A stretch of DNA of 56,855 bases. Origin: Paenibacillus antibioticophila. GTDB taxonomy: Bacteria > Bacillota > Bacilli > Paenibacillales > Paenibacillaceae. The stretch spans positions 1,356,425 to 1,413,279 of the forward strand of contig NZ_HG005139.1 of the NCBI RefSeq assembly GCF_000455265.1. Reading direction: 5' to 3'. The position numbers and the translations under genes were made by a program. Below are positions 1 to 7,884 of this stretch, piece after piece. Numbering within the stretch: position 1 is the first letter of the stretch; the number at the start of each line of letters is the position of its first letter. The notes beneath the pieces were generated by a model. The model made no database searches. It was given only the letters and a program-made list of their open reading frames with translations, and was not told where the DNA came from.

Positions 1-849
1 ACATCATACGATATAAGCAACGCCTATCATGTTCGACAATATAATGATGAGCTGTGCCAAAAATCTGCTGGTTTCAGATTGCTTGGTTAGTGTGGCTTTC
101 TCATTAGCATTTTTCCAATAGAGGTGCTTCCATTTTTGCAGCAGAAAGGGGGTGAGACGAAAGAGCTTCATTTCTTTGGCTGCCGAGCGGCCAGTCATTA
201 ATCCCATAACGTAATTGGATTTGCGCTCTGCAACGGTTTGATTCATCATCTGAGCATAACGCCGCTGTCCTATCTTCAAATTAACAATTAAGGAAGGAAC
301 GAACAAGAGAATCATGACGATCGCAAACCATACATCTATCCGCGCCAAGTAAATGATGAACCATATCAGGGTTAGTGCCTGCTGCAGCAATTGCATAAGC
401 GTACTAATCACCGTCAGGCCCCGAAATGCCATGCCCTGCGATACACGTTGCAGTTGGTCATAATATTCAGGCTTATCGAAGAAAACCAGAGGCAGATGAG
501 AAGCTTTGATCGCGATTTGCTCATCTATGTAAAAGGCGGCTCGTTGCTTTAAATGGACAACCAAATATTCGTTAATACTCTGAATGGCATCCGATCCAAT
601 CATCAGGAGAAACTGCAGGAGTAACAATAAAAGAGCCATTTGGAGCTCGTTATGGCCTTCTATGATTTTCGTTATCGTATTTACGGTTTCCTTGACGATC
701 CAAATTTGAGCAAGCGGAATGAAAGCAAGGATAACATAACAAATGCAGGACAAGGTTAATCTTCCCGGTGATGTTCTCCATAGTAATGGAATGATACGTA
801 TAAGGGTGTTGAGATTCTCGGCCATGCTCGTCTTCTTTGTGACGGTCAT
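1..849 (-). CDS. ABC transporter membrane domain, probable peptide exporter (partial)
   Basis: N-terminal 283 codons of an ABC exporter; the ATP-binding part lies beyond the left edge. Hydrophobic segments near residues 20-45, 70-95, 150-200 and 265-282 and the intervening charged loops match the type-1 exporter membrane domain. There is no C39 peptidase domain in front of it, so it would not by itself cleave a double-glycine leader. The ATG at 849 is chosen because AAGGAG lies 9 bases upstream; a longer ORF reaches 912 but has no ribosome site. It is the fourth leftward gene of the operon starting at 2244 and lies 76 bases after the Cys-rich peptide gene, which makes that peptide its likely cargo (inference). 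Confidence 0.85.
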
Positions 850-925
850 ATGAGTCTGCTCCTTATGTAATATCAATAGGATAAAGGGAGGAGAAATCCT
901 CCTCCCCGTCATGTATTAGGGCTTT

Positions 926-1039
926 CTAGCATTCGCACTTGTAGTAGATGGTTCCTTCGCAGTAGTAATGACGGAGTTTTTTGGTTGTGGAGCCCGGACA
1001 GTAGGTTGTAGTACAGTAGCTGTATTGGCAGTTACCCAT
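926..1039 (-). CDS. 37-residue six-cysteine peptide, candidate exported product
   Basis: A short ORF that starts MGNCQYSYCTTTYC and ends YYKCEC. Six cysteines at 4, 9, 14, 27, 35 and 37 (spacing C-x4-C-x4-C-x12-C-x7-C-x-C) and seven tyrosines in 37 residues. Its ribosome site is one of the strongest in the window: GAAAGGAGGTGATAAT directly before the ATG. There is no hydrophobic signal peptide and no double-glycine leader. It sits between the MauE/MauD-like redox pair and an ABC exporter and is read with them. I do not recognise a family. The even number of cysteines and the redox neighbours suggest a disulfide-rich or otherwise cysteine-modified bacteriocin, signal or metal ligand; which of these cannot be told from sequence. 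Confidence 0.72.
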   Translation of the reverse strand: MGNCQYSYCTTTYCPGSTTKKLRHYYCEGTIYYKCEC

Positions 1040-1078
1040 ATTATCACCTCCTTTCAAAAGGTAGGTAGAATGCTTTGA

Positions 1079-1630
1079 CTATGCGGTTTGTCCAAGCTCG
1101 AAGAATTCATCGCTGTCCAGGAGCAACTGAAGATGCTCTTCCGTATTAATAGTTCCTTTGGCGATGACTTTGTGATTCGTCGATATAGCATAAGCAAACG
1201 GAAAGATCGTTGTCTCCAAGCTTTCCATCATGGATTCAGTCAGCACGCCTACAGGAATGGACAGAGCATATCTCGCAGCTAATTCAATCACCTCTTGGGG
1301 TTCGCCCATAACCATGAGCACGAAGTGAATATTTTGATTTCGTTCAGCTACGCGATTTAGACAAGGATATAGGGTTGAACAAGCTCCGCATCCGATGGCC
1401 GTCATAATAAATATCGTAGGCTGCGCTTGTTGAATAGCGATCTGGCGGTTGTTTTCTGAGAGAGCAGAGACACTTGCAATCGGAAAGGAGGCGCCTGCTT
1501 CTAGACCATGATGTCTCATGCCCAGCTTGATATCCAAATGTTTCTTGAATAAGGTAATGACACCGATCGAAAGCAAGAGAATAAGGATCCATTGGACGTA
1601 AAGGGTAGTTAATAGCATGGTATTGCTCAT
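1079..1630 (-). CDS. MauD-like membrane-anchored thioredoxin-fold protein
   Basis: One N-terminal membrane segment (about residues 7-30) followed by a thioredoxin-like domain. The active-site motif is C-G-A-C (about residues 82 and 85) with a third Cys at about 91, as in the MauD/TlpA branch of thioredoxin-like proteins. MauD works with MauE outside the membrane to form or sort disulfides in the Cys-rich small subunit of methylamine dehydrogenase; here a Cys-rich peptide gene follows 39 bases downstream. AGGAGG precedes both a TTG at 1633 (7 bases) and this ATG (10 bases), so the exact start is open. Membrane-attached, catalytic domain presumably outside. Confidence 0.8.
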   Translation of the reverse strand: MSNTMLLTTLYVQWILILLLSIGVITLFKKHLDIKLGMRHHGLEAGASFPIASVSALSENNRQIAIQQAQPTIFIMTAIGCGACSTLYPCLNRVAERNQNIHFVLMVMGEPQEVIELAARYALSIPVGVLTESMMESLETTIFPFAYAISTNHKVIAKGTINTEEHLQLLLDSDEFFELGQTA

Positions 1631-1644
1631 CAATATTTGTCCTC

Positions 1645-2244
1645 CTACATTTCAGATTTGCGCTTACGATACTCTAACTGAATGTTGAATAGGTTTAAAA
1701 CAAGCAGAAAGCCTAGGGTGAGAAAAGTAGTCGCCGCAATTTCGTGAACGTTGTCAAAGGCTACGTAAGTAGTGATATCTGCGATGTTTACCAAAAGAAC
1801 TAAATTGAGCGTAATGAGCAGGAGGATTCTTATGTATGAAATGAGGCCGAATCGTTCATTGCTCAAATTTCCGAAGCACTGACAGCGGACGCCTGTTTTT
1901 TGTCCAGTGTAAGTAGCCCATAAAAAACCTAGCGATAAGCAAATGAAAGCGATTACCGAACCAAGCAGAGTTGAGTGGCTTAAATACCCGATGCCGATCA
2001 TCAGCTCAAATAACGGAATCAACCAAGCTCCCGGACGTAAAAGCGGATAAGGCAAATTAAGGGCCATTAAGGTTCTGCGAAAAGATTTCATGCTTGCCCA
2101 CTTTAACGTGGCGGAGATCATTAGCAACATAAACAGTACCATTCGGATTAAGTCCAGTATTTGCATTGAGCAACTATTCCCTCCCATCCTTTGCGCAATC
2201 GTTTGCGCATGTGGCATTAAAAATGAAGAGATACGATCGATCAT
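1645..2244 (-). CDS. MauE/DoxX-like integral membrane redox protein
   Basis: About 199 residues with four predicted membrane segments and the signature R-C-Q-C-F-G-N (Cys 121 and 123), the CxCFG motif of the MauE branch of the DoxX superfamily. MauE-type proteins pass electrons across the membrane to a thioredoxin-like partner; that partner is the next gene, 12 bases on. First gene after the leftward promoter at 2297-2325. The ATG at 2244 has only a weak AAGAAGAG; an alternative ATG at 2166 begins right at the first membrane helix and has GGGAGG 13 bases before it, so the first 26 residues may not be translated. Confidence 0.8.
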   Translation of the reverse strand: MIDRISSFLMPHAQTIAQRMGGNSCSMQILDLIRMVLFMLLMISATLKWASMKSFRRTLMALNLPYPLLRPGAWLIPLFELMIGIGYLSHSTLLGSVIAFICLSLGFLWATYTGQKTGVRCQCFGNLSNERFGLISYIRILLLITLNLVLLVNIADITTYVAFDNVHEIAATTFLTLGFLLVLNLFNIQLEYRKRKSEM

Positions 2245-2296
2245 ACTCTTCTTTGTCCTGAATGCTAAATTAAACCATATTTGTTAACTTGGACCG

Positions 2297-2325
2297 AGTA
2301 TAAAACGCATACAATATTTTGTCAA
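2297..2325 (-). promoter_or_regulatory. Sigma-A promoter of the leftward Cys-peptide operon
   Basis: On the minus strand TTGACA (2325-2320), a 17-base spacer and TATACT (2302-2297). A full-consensus -35 and optimal spacer predict strong constitutive transcription toward the MauE-like gene about 50 bases downstream. Confidence 0.85.
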
Positions 2326-2389
2326 CACCCTATTTTTTAACATCAGAGATTTGAGAATTCCAGGGTTAAAATGATTGAATTGGATAATA

Positions 2390-2418
2390 TTGACTTGAGT
2401 TTGCGAAAAAGGTAACGT
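2390..2418 (+). promoter_or_regulatory. Probable promoter of the rightward thioredoxin-desulfurase pair
   Basis: TTGACT (2390-2395), 17 bases, TAACGT (2413-2418). It lies 65 bases from the oppositely directed promoter, so both halves of the locus could be controlled from one region. Confidence 0.5.
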
Positions 2419-2450
2419 ATAAATTGCTAGTTTGGAGGGAGGAATCGAAT

Positions 2451-2903
2451 GTGAAAAATGTAGAAAATGGTCAAAAAATCGGAGAGTTAATCCCCGATAA
2501 AGCCTACATAAACCAACATAATGCGACATTGAATTTACGTGCTATCAGAAAAAGGAAGGTTCTTTTCTTTATTTCGCTGCATTGTGTACGGTGCATTGAT
2601 TTATTGCCCGAAATTAAGAAAGTACGGGAACCAAATACGGAGATTCTTTTATTTTCCTCAGCTGATCAGGAGGATTTACAAGAGTTGGCCCATTTTTTCC
2701 AACAGAAGATTTCAATTGTCTCTCTTAGCCGCGAGCAAGCAAAGCTTGATTTTCAAGTCTATGATTATCCATTTTGTGTTGTCGCGGATACCAGCCACTG
2801 TATATACAGCAAAGGGGCAGCTTATAACGCGGTGGATGTTATGGAGCTTATTCATCACCGCGGGGGAAGTAAGTTCTTGAAGATGTTTGGCAAAAGGATA
2901 TGA
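2451..2903 (+). CDS. Soluble thioredoxin-like protein with CVRC motif
   Basis: 150 residues. A beta-strand of hydrophobic residues leads into S-L-H-C-V-R-C (Cys 45 and 48), the position of a thioredoxin active site; the rest has the length of a short TlpA/redoxin-like domain. No signal peptide or membrane segment is visible, so it probably acts in the cytoplasm. The GTG at 2451 is preferred over a TTG at 2424 because GGAGGGAGG stands 9 bases before it. It is followed 24 bases later by the cysteine desulfurase and is divergent from the MauE/MauD-like genes, which suggests one redox or sulfur pathway. An exact family is not recognised. Confidence 0.75.
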   Translation: MKNVENGQKIGELIPDKAYINQHNATLNLRAIRKRKVLFFISLHCVRCIDLLPEIKKVREPNTEILLFSSADQEDLQELAHFFQQKISIVSLSREQAKLDFQVYDYPFCVVADTSHCIYSKGAAYNAVDVMELIHHRGGSKFLKMFGKRI

Positions 2904-2927
2904 TCAATTACTTGGGAGGCCGATCCT

Positions 2928-4109
2928 ATGAACAAGCTATATTTTGATTATTGCGCATCCGCACCGCTGCATCCTCAGGTCATTCACAAGCTCATAGACA
3001 GCTCCGTAAATTTGTATGCAAATGCATCCTCTACACATGAAATGGGATTTGAAGTAAATCGAATAATTGAAGCATCAAGAGAAAGGATAGCGAATGTACT
3101 CCATGTAAAACCATCCGAAGTTATTTTCACCTCGGGGGCAACCGAAAGTAATAATATGGCGATCTTAGGGGTTGTTCGGGCCTACATGAAGCGAACCAGT
3201 CAAATACCTCACCTGATTCTATCTGAAGTTGAGCATTCGTCGGTGTACAATTGCTGCAAGCAATTAAGGGATGAAGGAGTTGAAGTAACGTTCTTAGGCG
3301 TAGATAGGTCGGGAGTAGTCAATCCTTCTGCTTTAGAAAAGGCTATTCAAGATAATACAGTGCTGGTAAGTATTATGCACGTGAATAATGAGACGGGAAC
3401 GATTCAGCCCGTTCATGAAATCGGAAGGCTGCTAAAAACTAAACCCGCCATTCAATTTCACGTCGATGGTGTGCAAGGCTTTGGCAAGGCAAACTTAGAC
3501 CTTGAGGATATTGATTTGTATACATTATCTGGACATAAAATGGGGGGACCTAAAGGCATCGGAATCTTAATAGCAAAAGAGGGTGTGGAGCTGATGCCGC
3601 TTATGTACGGCGGAAATAATGAATTTGGGCACAGGCCTGGAACGACCAATGTCCCTGGAGTAGTATGTTTAACCGAAGCGGTTGAATTATCCATTGCGGA
3701 ACAAGCTGAGAAGACGACGTATCTAACTTCATTACATCATTTTATTTATTCGAAGCTACAATCAATCCCTGAGCTTATCATAAATACCCCTGAACCCCCT
3801 TTGTCAGCGCCGCATATCATAAACTTTTCTTACCAAAACAAGGGAATTACCTCTGCGATCATGATCAGTATTCTTGCCAAGAAAAATATCGTCGTATCGT
3901 CGCAATCCGCATGTTCATCCAAGGCTAAAGCGAGCCGTGTTCTAATGGCAATGACCCATAATGAAGAGATTGCATCGAGCAGCATTAGGCTTAGCTTACA
4001 TGAGTCTGTTAGCTTTGAGGATGCAAAATATTTAGTAAATTCAATTACAGAAATGATTGATCAAATCAAATCGACTAATAAATTTCAATTGCTGCTCCAT
4101 CAAAAATAA
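2928..4109 (+). CDS. Cysteine desulfurase-like aminotransferase (NifS/IscS type)
   Basis: 393-residue class V aminotransferase. Visible hallmarks: the A-T-E-S-N-N-M segment of cofactor binding (about 71-77), the H-x-D-G-V-Q-x-x-G region (about 178-185), the pyridoxal-phosphate lysine in S-G-H-K-M (Lys204) and the reactive cysteine in S-A-C-S-S (Cys329). These enzymes take sulfur from cysteine as a persulfide. No iscU or nifU gene adjoins it, so its role is more likely tied to the neighbouring Cys-rich peptide and thioredoxin-like protein than to bulk Fe-S assembly (inference). Ribosome site GGGAGG ends 12 bases before the ATG. Full length, no defect seen. Confidence 0.88.
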   Translation: MNKLYFDYCASAPLHPQVIHKLIDSSVNLYANASSTHEMGFEVNRIIEASRERIANVLHVKPSEVIFTSGATESNNMAILGVVRAYMKRTSQIPHLILSEVEHSSVYNCCKQLRDEGVEVTFLGVDRSGVVNPSALEKAIQDNTVLVSIMHVNNETGTIQPVHEIGRLLKTKPAIQFHVDGVQGFGKANLDLEDIDLYTLSGHKMGGPKGIGILIAKEGVELMPLMYGGNNEFGHRPGTTNVPGVVCLTEAVELSIAEQAEKTTYLTSLHHFIYSKLQSIPELIINTPEPPLSAPHIINFSYQNKGITSAIMISILAKKNIVVSSQSACSSKAKASRVLMAMTHNEEIASSSIRLSLHESVSFEDAKYLVNSITEMIDQIKSTNKFQLLLHQK

Positions 4110-4210
4110 ACTAAAATTAAAGTATCGCTGGGAAGAAATTATTGGTGGTTTCAATTTTCGACAATTTCACTTCCTTTATGACATGGATATGTAACAGAAT
4201 TAGGTTATCA

Positions 4211-4292
4211 GATGTATAATCATGGTAGAAGCCAAGACCCCAAACGACTCACCCAAAGATAAGAGCTATCTATGGGCTGGGTCGTTTCTTGG
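4211..4292 (+). repeat. Leader element, copy 1: GATGTATAAT block plus long hairpin
   Basis: Begins GATGTATAATCATGG. About 46 bases after TATAAT lies AAGAG in the loop of a hairpin whose arms are CCAAGA/TCTTGG (4232-4237, 4287-4292) and AAACGACTCACCCA/TGGGCTGGGTCGTTT (from 4242). The loop region AGATAAGAGCTATCTA closely matches copy 2 at 22326-22340. No T-run follows, so this is not a simple terminator. It stands 54 bases before a DinB gene. Confidence 0.5.
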
Positions 4293-4345
4293 TAATTTGA
4301 TGAAAAACAGGACTAGCAAAAAAAATGTTAGGGGGATTTATGAAT

Positions 4346-4849
4346 ATGGAGCTTAAAGAAATCAATCAGAACTTAGAAGTAACTAGAGCCGAATTACTTG
4401 GAATTCTTGACGGGTTGAGCGGAGATCAAATAAACAAACGGAAAGATGCTGAAAGCTGGAGTATTAGCCAGGTTTGTCAGCACCTCTTTAAAACAGAAGA
4501 GTTATATATCGTAGCCATCAGGAGGGGATTAAAGAGCAAGGAAGATTCAGTTATAGAAAACAAGCAGGTTGAATTTCTGCTTGATCGAAGAAATAAATTA
4601 GAAGCACCTGAAATTGCAAGACCAACCAATGAATTATTAGAGTATCAGGTGATCATTGAGAGTTTAAACAACACAAGACAAAAGCTGCATGAACTTTTAA
4701 ATGCGGTAGAAGATCCATCGGTGCTGAGTAGAAGGCATTATTCACACCCGGTGTTTAAAGAGATGCTATTAATTGATTGGCTGAAATCCTTGTATGTGCA
4801 TGAACAAAGGCATATTAAACAAATTAAAGAAATTATAGATGAACATTAG
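4346..4849 (+). CDS. DinB-family protein
   Basis: About 168 residues of the DinB/YfiT four-helix fold: an early W-S-I-S-Q-V-C-Q-H-L segment and a late Y-V-H-E-Q-R-H-I-K-Q segment supply the histidines of the usual metal site. Family members include bacillithiol-dependent transferases and many proteins of unknown substrate. ATG 4346 lies 10 bases after GGGGG; ATG 4340 is only 4 bases away and ATG 4325 has no site. The gene ends 4 bases before a convergent oxidoreductase. One of six DinB domains in the window. Confidence 0.85.
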   Translation: MELKEINQNLEVTRAELLGILDGLSGDQINKRKDAESWSISQVCQHLFKTEELYIVAIRRGLKSKEDSVIENKQVEFLLDRRNKLEAPEIARPTNELLEYQVIIESLNNTRQKLHELLNAVEDPSVLSRRHYSHPVFKEMLLIDWLKSLYVHEQRHIKQIKEIIDEH

Positions 4850-4853
4850 ACAA

Positions 4854-5795
4854 TCAATCTATGTGAAGAACGGCTTTTCCAGAGAATTTCCGTTCCTTGA
4901 GATCACGAGCCACGGTGGCAATGTCGTTCCAGTTAGCCTCCACTTCGATTCGGGGAATCAATCGTTTTTCTATGACGAGCCGGGCCAGCAAACTCAGATC
5001 GTCTGCGACTGCTTGACGAGTGGCCTCCTCACCTAGGAAGAAGCTGTACAAGGTTTTTCCGCCGCTGGTCACCAGATTCATCATATCGATGGTCGCGGTA
5101 TTCGAAGAAGAGAATCCTAGCGCAACGCAAACTCCTTGAGGCGCTAGCTGCGGCAGCAACGCCGCTAGTGTATTGCCGCCTACGGAGTCGATGACGAGAT
5201 CATACGGTCCAAACTGGCGGGCAGATAAAATTGCGGAATATCCAATAATCACTTCGTCGGAACCGGCCTCACGAACAAGCGCGGCCTTCTCTTCCGTGCT
5301 TGCCGTACCTACAACGAATGCGCCGGATTGGGTTGCAAGCTGATGGGCAAATAGCCCGACCCCGCCGGTAGAGCCAGTAATGAAAATGCGCTTACCAAGC
5401 AGCATGCCGCCTTTTCGGAGTGCATAAAGAGCCGTGAGTCCTGCCACGGGGAGGGTTGCTGCCTCCGCAAATGAGAGCTTTTCCGGGATTTCTGCAAGCA
5501 TTGATACAGGGGCGGCGACTTGCTCGCTCCAGGCTCCCATCGGGAGCAAACCAACAACCCGGGCCCCTTTTTGCGGACCTGTGCCACTCTTGGCCGGCTC
5601 GATGACAATTCCGCCGAAGTCCCAGCCGGGGCGGCTGGAAGCTTTCGAATCGTTAGCGTCTTTGATTTCACCGCGATTGAGAGAGAAGGCTTTCACTTGC
5701 ACAAGTGCTTCCCAAGGCATGGCTTGTGGGGGGGCAACTTTTTTGAATGCCAAATTTGACGGGGCTAGCGGATCAGTTACAATGGTACGAATCAT
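4854..5795 (-). CDS. NADP-dependent quinone oxidoreductase-like protein (MDR family)
   Basis: 313-residue medium-chain dehydrogenase/reductase without the zinc ligands of alcohol dehydrogenases. N-terminal GroES-like fold with S-L-N-R-G-E-I-K, then the nucleotide-binding loop G-S-T-G-G-V-G in the middle of the protein. Such proteins reduce quinones or activated double bonds with NADPH. Start ATG 5795 has GGAGGAG 7 bases upstream; an upstream in-frame ATG at 5828 lacks a site. Divergent from an XRE/MmyB regulator about 120 bases away, a common regulator-target arrangement. Confidence 0.88.
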   Translation of the reverse strand: MIRTIVTDPLAPSNLAFKKVAPPQAMPWEALVQVKAFSLNRGEIKDANDSKASSRPGWDFGGIVIEPAKSGTGPQKGARVVGLLPMGAWSEQVAAPVSMLAEIPEKLSFAEAATLPVAGLTALYALRKGGMLLGKRIFITGSTGGVGLFAHQLATQSGAFVVGTASTEEKAALVREAGSDEVIIGYSAILSARQFGPYDLVIDSVGGNTLAALLPQLAPQGVCVALGFSSSNTATIDMMNLVTSGGKTLYSFFLGEEATRQAVADDLSLLARLVIEKRLIPRIEVEANWNDIATVARDLKERKFSGKAVLHID

Positions 5796-5917
5796 AGGGT
5801 TTCTCCTCCATGTATGGTGGTGTGCCATTAGATATTTTTCATTTTCAATGAGGAGTATACTTTAAATACATGTTATACCCAAGTGCAGAACTACACTTCA
5901 TAAGAGGGGGAGAGAAG

Positions 5918-6817
5918 ATGGATCTAGCTGCGGAGAATTCAAGACATAAAATTGTCGTGGGTGAAATTGAAGCGCTGCGGATAAAACGGCAGCAATCGCT
6001 TGCCTATCAACCCAACCCGCATTTGAAACGATTTACTCAACAAGAGCTTAATGACGAGGCTTTTCCTTCGTATAAAAACTTGCTGGTTGGTCGTACCCGC
6101 CGTATACCGGCTCGTCAGACGATGATAACTATTGCAGAATATTTGGAGTGTACATCCGATGAGCGCAATGATTTGCTGTTGGCAGCCGGTTACCTTCCGA
6201 TTCAGACCGAATTGGAGGGAAGGTCGTTGGAGCTTGCATTGGAGCGGGCCCGGCAAACCATGAAAGGCATTCCTTTTCCTGCGATGATTGTAACCCACAC
6301 CCAGGACATCAAGGGGTTTAATGAGTCGTTTAGCCAATTGTTTGATATCCCTTTCGACCGTTCATATGACGGATTAATGAATAGGATCGATTTACATTTT
6401 AATTCGGACTTACCTATACGGCCTCGCTCCACTTTCGACAAAGCGTCATTTGAGCAGTGGGAAGAGCATGCCATAAACGGGATACGTGCCTTCAAGAGGG
6501 AGCACATGCTCTCGCGTTATGATAAGTGGTATCAAAAATTGTTTGATCGAGTTCAAAAATATAACGTGGATGACTATCTGGATGTGCCGGATACAGAGGC
6601 AGGGGCTGACCATACTCAGACTATATTAGCCGAAAGGAAAAGCTCCGGTGAGCTTGTTCCGATTACCTACAGACAGATTTCAATTTCTGAAGGAAGCAGC
6701 TTGTATCCGCAAATTGAGGTTTTCCTGCCAGTAGATACTGCGGCCCGTGCAGTATTCGAGAACCTGGGATGTCCCGTTGACTGTACATCTTTTGGAGCGG
6801 AGAAAAATAGGGGTTAA
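5918..6817 (+). CDS. XRE-family regulator with MmyB-like ligand domain
   Basis: 299 residues. An N-terminal helix-turn-helix region (about 15-75) is followed by a C-terminal domain with W-x-x-x-L-F-type aromatic motifs, as in the MmyB/PAS-like regulators that sit beside and control oxidoreductase genes. ATG 5918 is chosen because AGAGGGGGAGAGAAG is immediately upstream. Divergent from the oxidoreductase at 4854-5795, its likely target (inference). The helix-turn-helix is less canonical than in other XRE proteins. Confidence 0.78.
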   Translation: MDLAAENSRHKIVVGEIEALRIKRQQSLAYQPNPHLKRFTQQELNDEAFPSYKNLLVGRTRRIPARQTMITIAEYLECTSDERNDLLLAAGYLPIQTELEGRSLELALERARQTMKGIPFPAMIVTHTQDIKGFNESFSQLFDIPFDRSYDGLMNRIDLHFNSDLPIRPRSTFDKASFEQWEEHAINGIRAFKREHMLSRYDKWYQKLFDRVQKYNVDDYLDVPDTEAGADHTQTILAERKSSGELVPITYRQISISEGSSLYPQIEVFLPVDTAARAVFENLGCPVDCTSFGAEKNRG

Positions 6818-6818
6818 C

Positions 6819-6875
6819 ATGGACAAAATAGAGACTGATATAAGATTGTACGAAAAATACAATAAATGCGGGTGA
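6819..6875 (+). CDS. 18-codon ORF between regulator and Nudix gene
   Basis: ATG at 6819, one base after the stop of the regulator, with AGGGG five bases upstream; ends 7 bases before the Nudix start. The peptide begins MDKIETDIRLYEKY. It may be a leader that couples translation to the Nudix gene, whose own ribosome site is weak. No family recognised. Confidence 0.3.
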   Translation: MDKIETDIRLYEKYNKCG

Positions 6876-6882
6876 TTCGCAG

Positions 6883-7368
6883 ATGTTTTATGTAAACGCA
6901 AGAGCATTTGTAGAACGTCAAGTGAACAATACAACTGAAATAATTGTGCAAACTCGGAATAAAATAAATGAGCAAGCACTGGAATTGCCCGGAGGCAGAT
7001 TAGAATTATATGAACCGATCCTGGATGGTTTGAGACGAGAGGTGTACGAAGAGACGGGGTTAACTGTTATAGAAGTAGAAGGCAGTCAGAAATATGTGGA
7101 TACGCGGGGCATTAATCCAGATTTCGAGGTGGAATGCCTGGAACCGTTTTGTGTATATCAAACCATTAAAGGGCCGGTTGATTCTGTAGGGATGTATTTT
7201 ATATGTAAGGCAGAAGGCAATCTGTTAGTAGTTGGGGATGAGACTAAGGATATACGATGGGTACCCATTGATGAAGTCAGTAGACTGATGATTGAAGATC
7301 CTAGACAATTTTCAGACGTTGACCGGGCAGGAATTAAGTATTATTTAAAGCACAGATTTGAGAATTAG
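6883..7368 (+). CDS. Nudix hydrolase
   Basis: 161 residues with a complete Nudix box at about 37-60 (G-G-R-L-E ... R-E-V-Y-E-E-T-G-L), the Mg-binding helix that hydrolyses nucleoside diphosphate derivatives. Substrate unknown. The ATG has only a poor site (GGGTGATTCGCAG), so translation may depend on the preceding 18-codon ORF. First of three Nudix genes in the window; the third, at 31600, is damaged. Confidence 0.88.
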   Translation: MFYVNARAFVERQVNNTTEIIVQTRNKINEQALELPGGRLELYEPILDGLRREVYEETGLTVIEVEGSQKYVDTRGINPDFEVECLEPFCVYQTIKGPVDSVGMYFICKAEGNLLVVGDETKDIRWVPIDEVSRLMIEDPRQFSDVDRAGIKYYLKHRFEN

Positions 7369-7387
7369 TTAAGAAACGGGGATGTTC

Positions 7388-7867
7388 ATGGCCTACAAAT
7401 CGATTTTAATTGACCAAATAACTGCATGTTACAACGATAAGAGTTGGTTCATTCCTCTTGAGGAAATATTAAGGGATTTAACATCAAAAGAAGCAGCCTA
7501 TAAAAGCGATGAAAAACAATCTATATGGTCCATTGTGAATCATCTTATTTTTTGGAATGAGAGATGGCTTGAGCGTTTTGAAACTGAGAATATTATAATG
7601 AGTAGTACGATTAATAACGATGAAACTTTTTATTTGGATCCAAATTGCATCAATGAACATGAATGGAAGAAGACACTAATTAGACTTGAAAATATATTTA
7701 GTCGTTGGATAGAAGCGTTAGAAAAATGCGAAGAATCAAAGCTAACTAAAGTGATTCCTGATTACTATGGTGCTGCCTGGTGGGGCGTGGTTTCAAATTT
7801 ATCTATTCATAATGCCTATCATATTGGTCAGATCATGTTACTAAAAAAGCAAATGAAAGATAATTAA
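7388..7867 (+). CDS. DinB-family protein
   Basis: 159 residues with the DinB pattern: W-S-I-V-N-H-L-I-F-W near residue 50 and H-N-A-Y-H-I-G-Q-I near the C-terminus, giving the predicted His metal site. ATG 7388 has GGGG 6 bases before it; ATG 7382 overlaps the site and is rejected. Substrate unknown. It lies 19 bases after the Nudix gene and 17 bases before the DUF3977-like gene, so the three are probably one transcript. Confidence 0.85.
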   Translation: MAYKSILIDQITACYNDKSWFIPLEEILRDLTSKEAAYKSDEKQSIWSIVNHLIFWNERWLERFETENIIMSSTINNDETFYLDPNCINEHEWKKTLIRLENIFSRWIEALEKCEESKLTKVIPDYYGAAWWGVVSNLSIHNAYHIGQIMLLKKQMKDN

Positions 7868-7884
7868 TCTCAGGAGAGGATTTA

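Noticed and set aside
926..1039. Assignment of the Cys-rich peptide to the SCIFF family or to pediocin-like bacteriocins
   Set aside because: SCIFF precursors come with a radical SAM maturase, none of which is visible; pediocin-like peptides carry a YGNGV motif and a double-glycine leader, both absent.
2284..2529. 81-codon minus-strand ORF across the divergent promoter region
   Set aside because: It covers both promoters and the start of the thioredoxin-like gene, and has no ribosome site or recognisable features.
4200..4230. TATAAT at 4215 (and at 22284 and 42704) as a plain sigma-A promoter
   Set aside because: No acceptable -35 hexamer at 16-18 bases and no extended -10 TGn; I report the block as part of a repeated element instead.
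5434..5865. 143-codon plus-strand ORF opposite the quinone oxidoreductase gene
   Set aside because: Antisense shadow of a clear MDR enzyme with no ribosome site.
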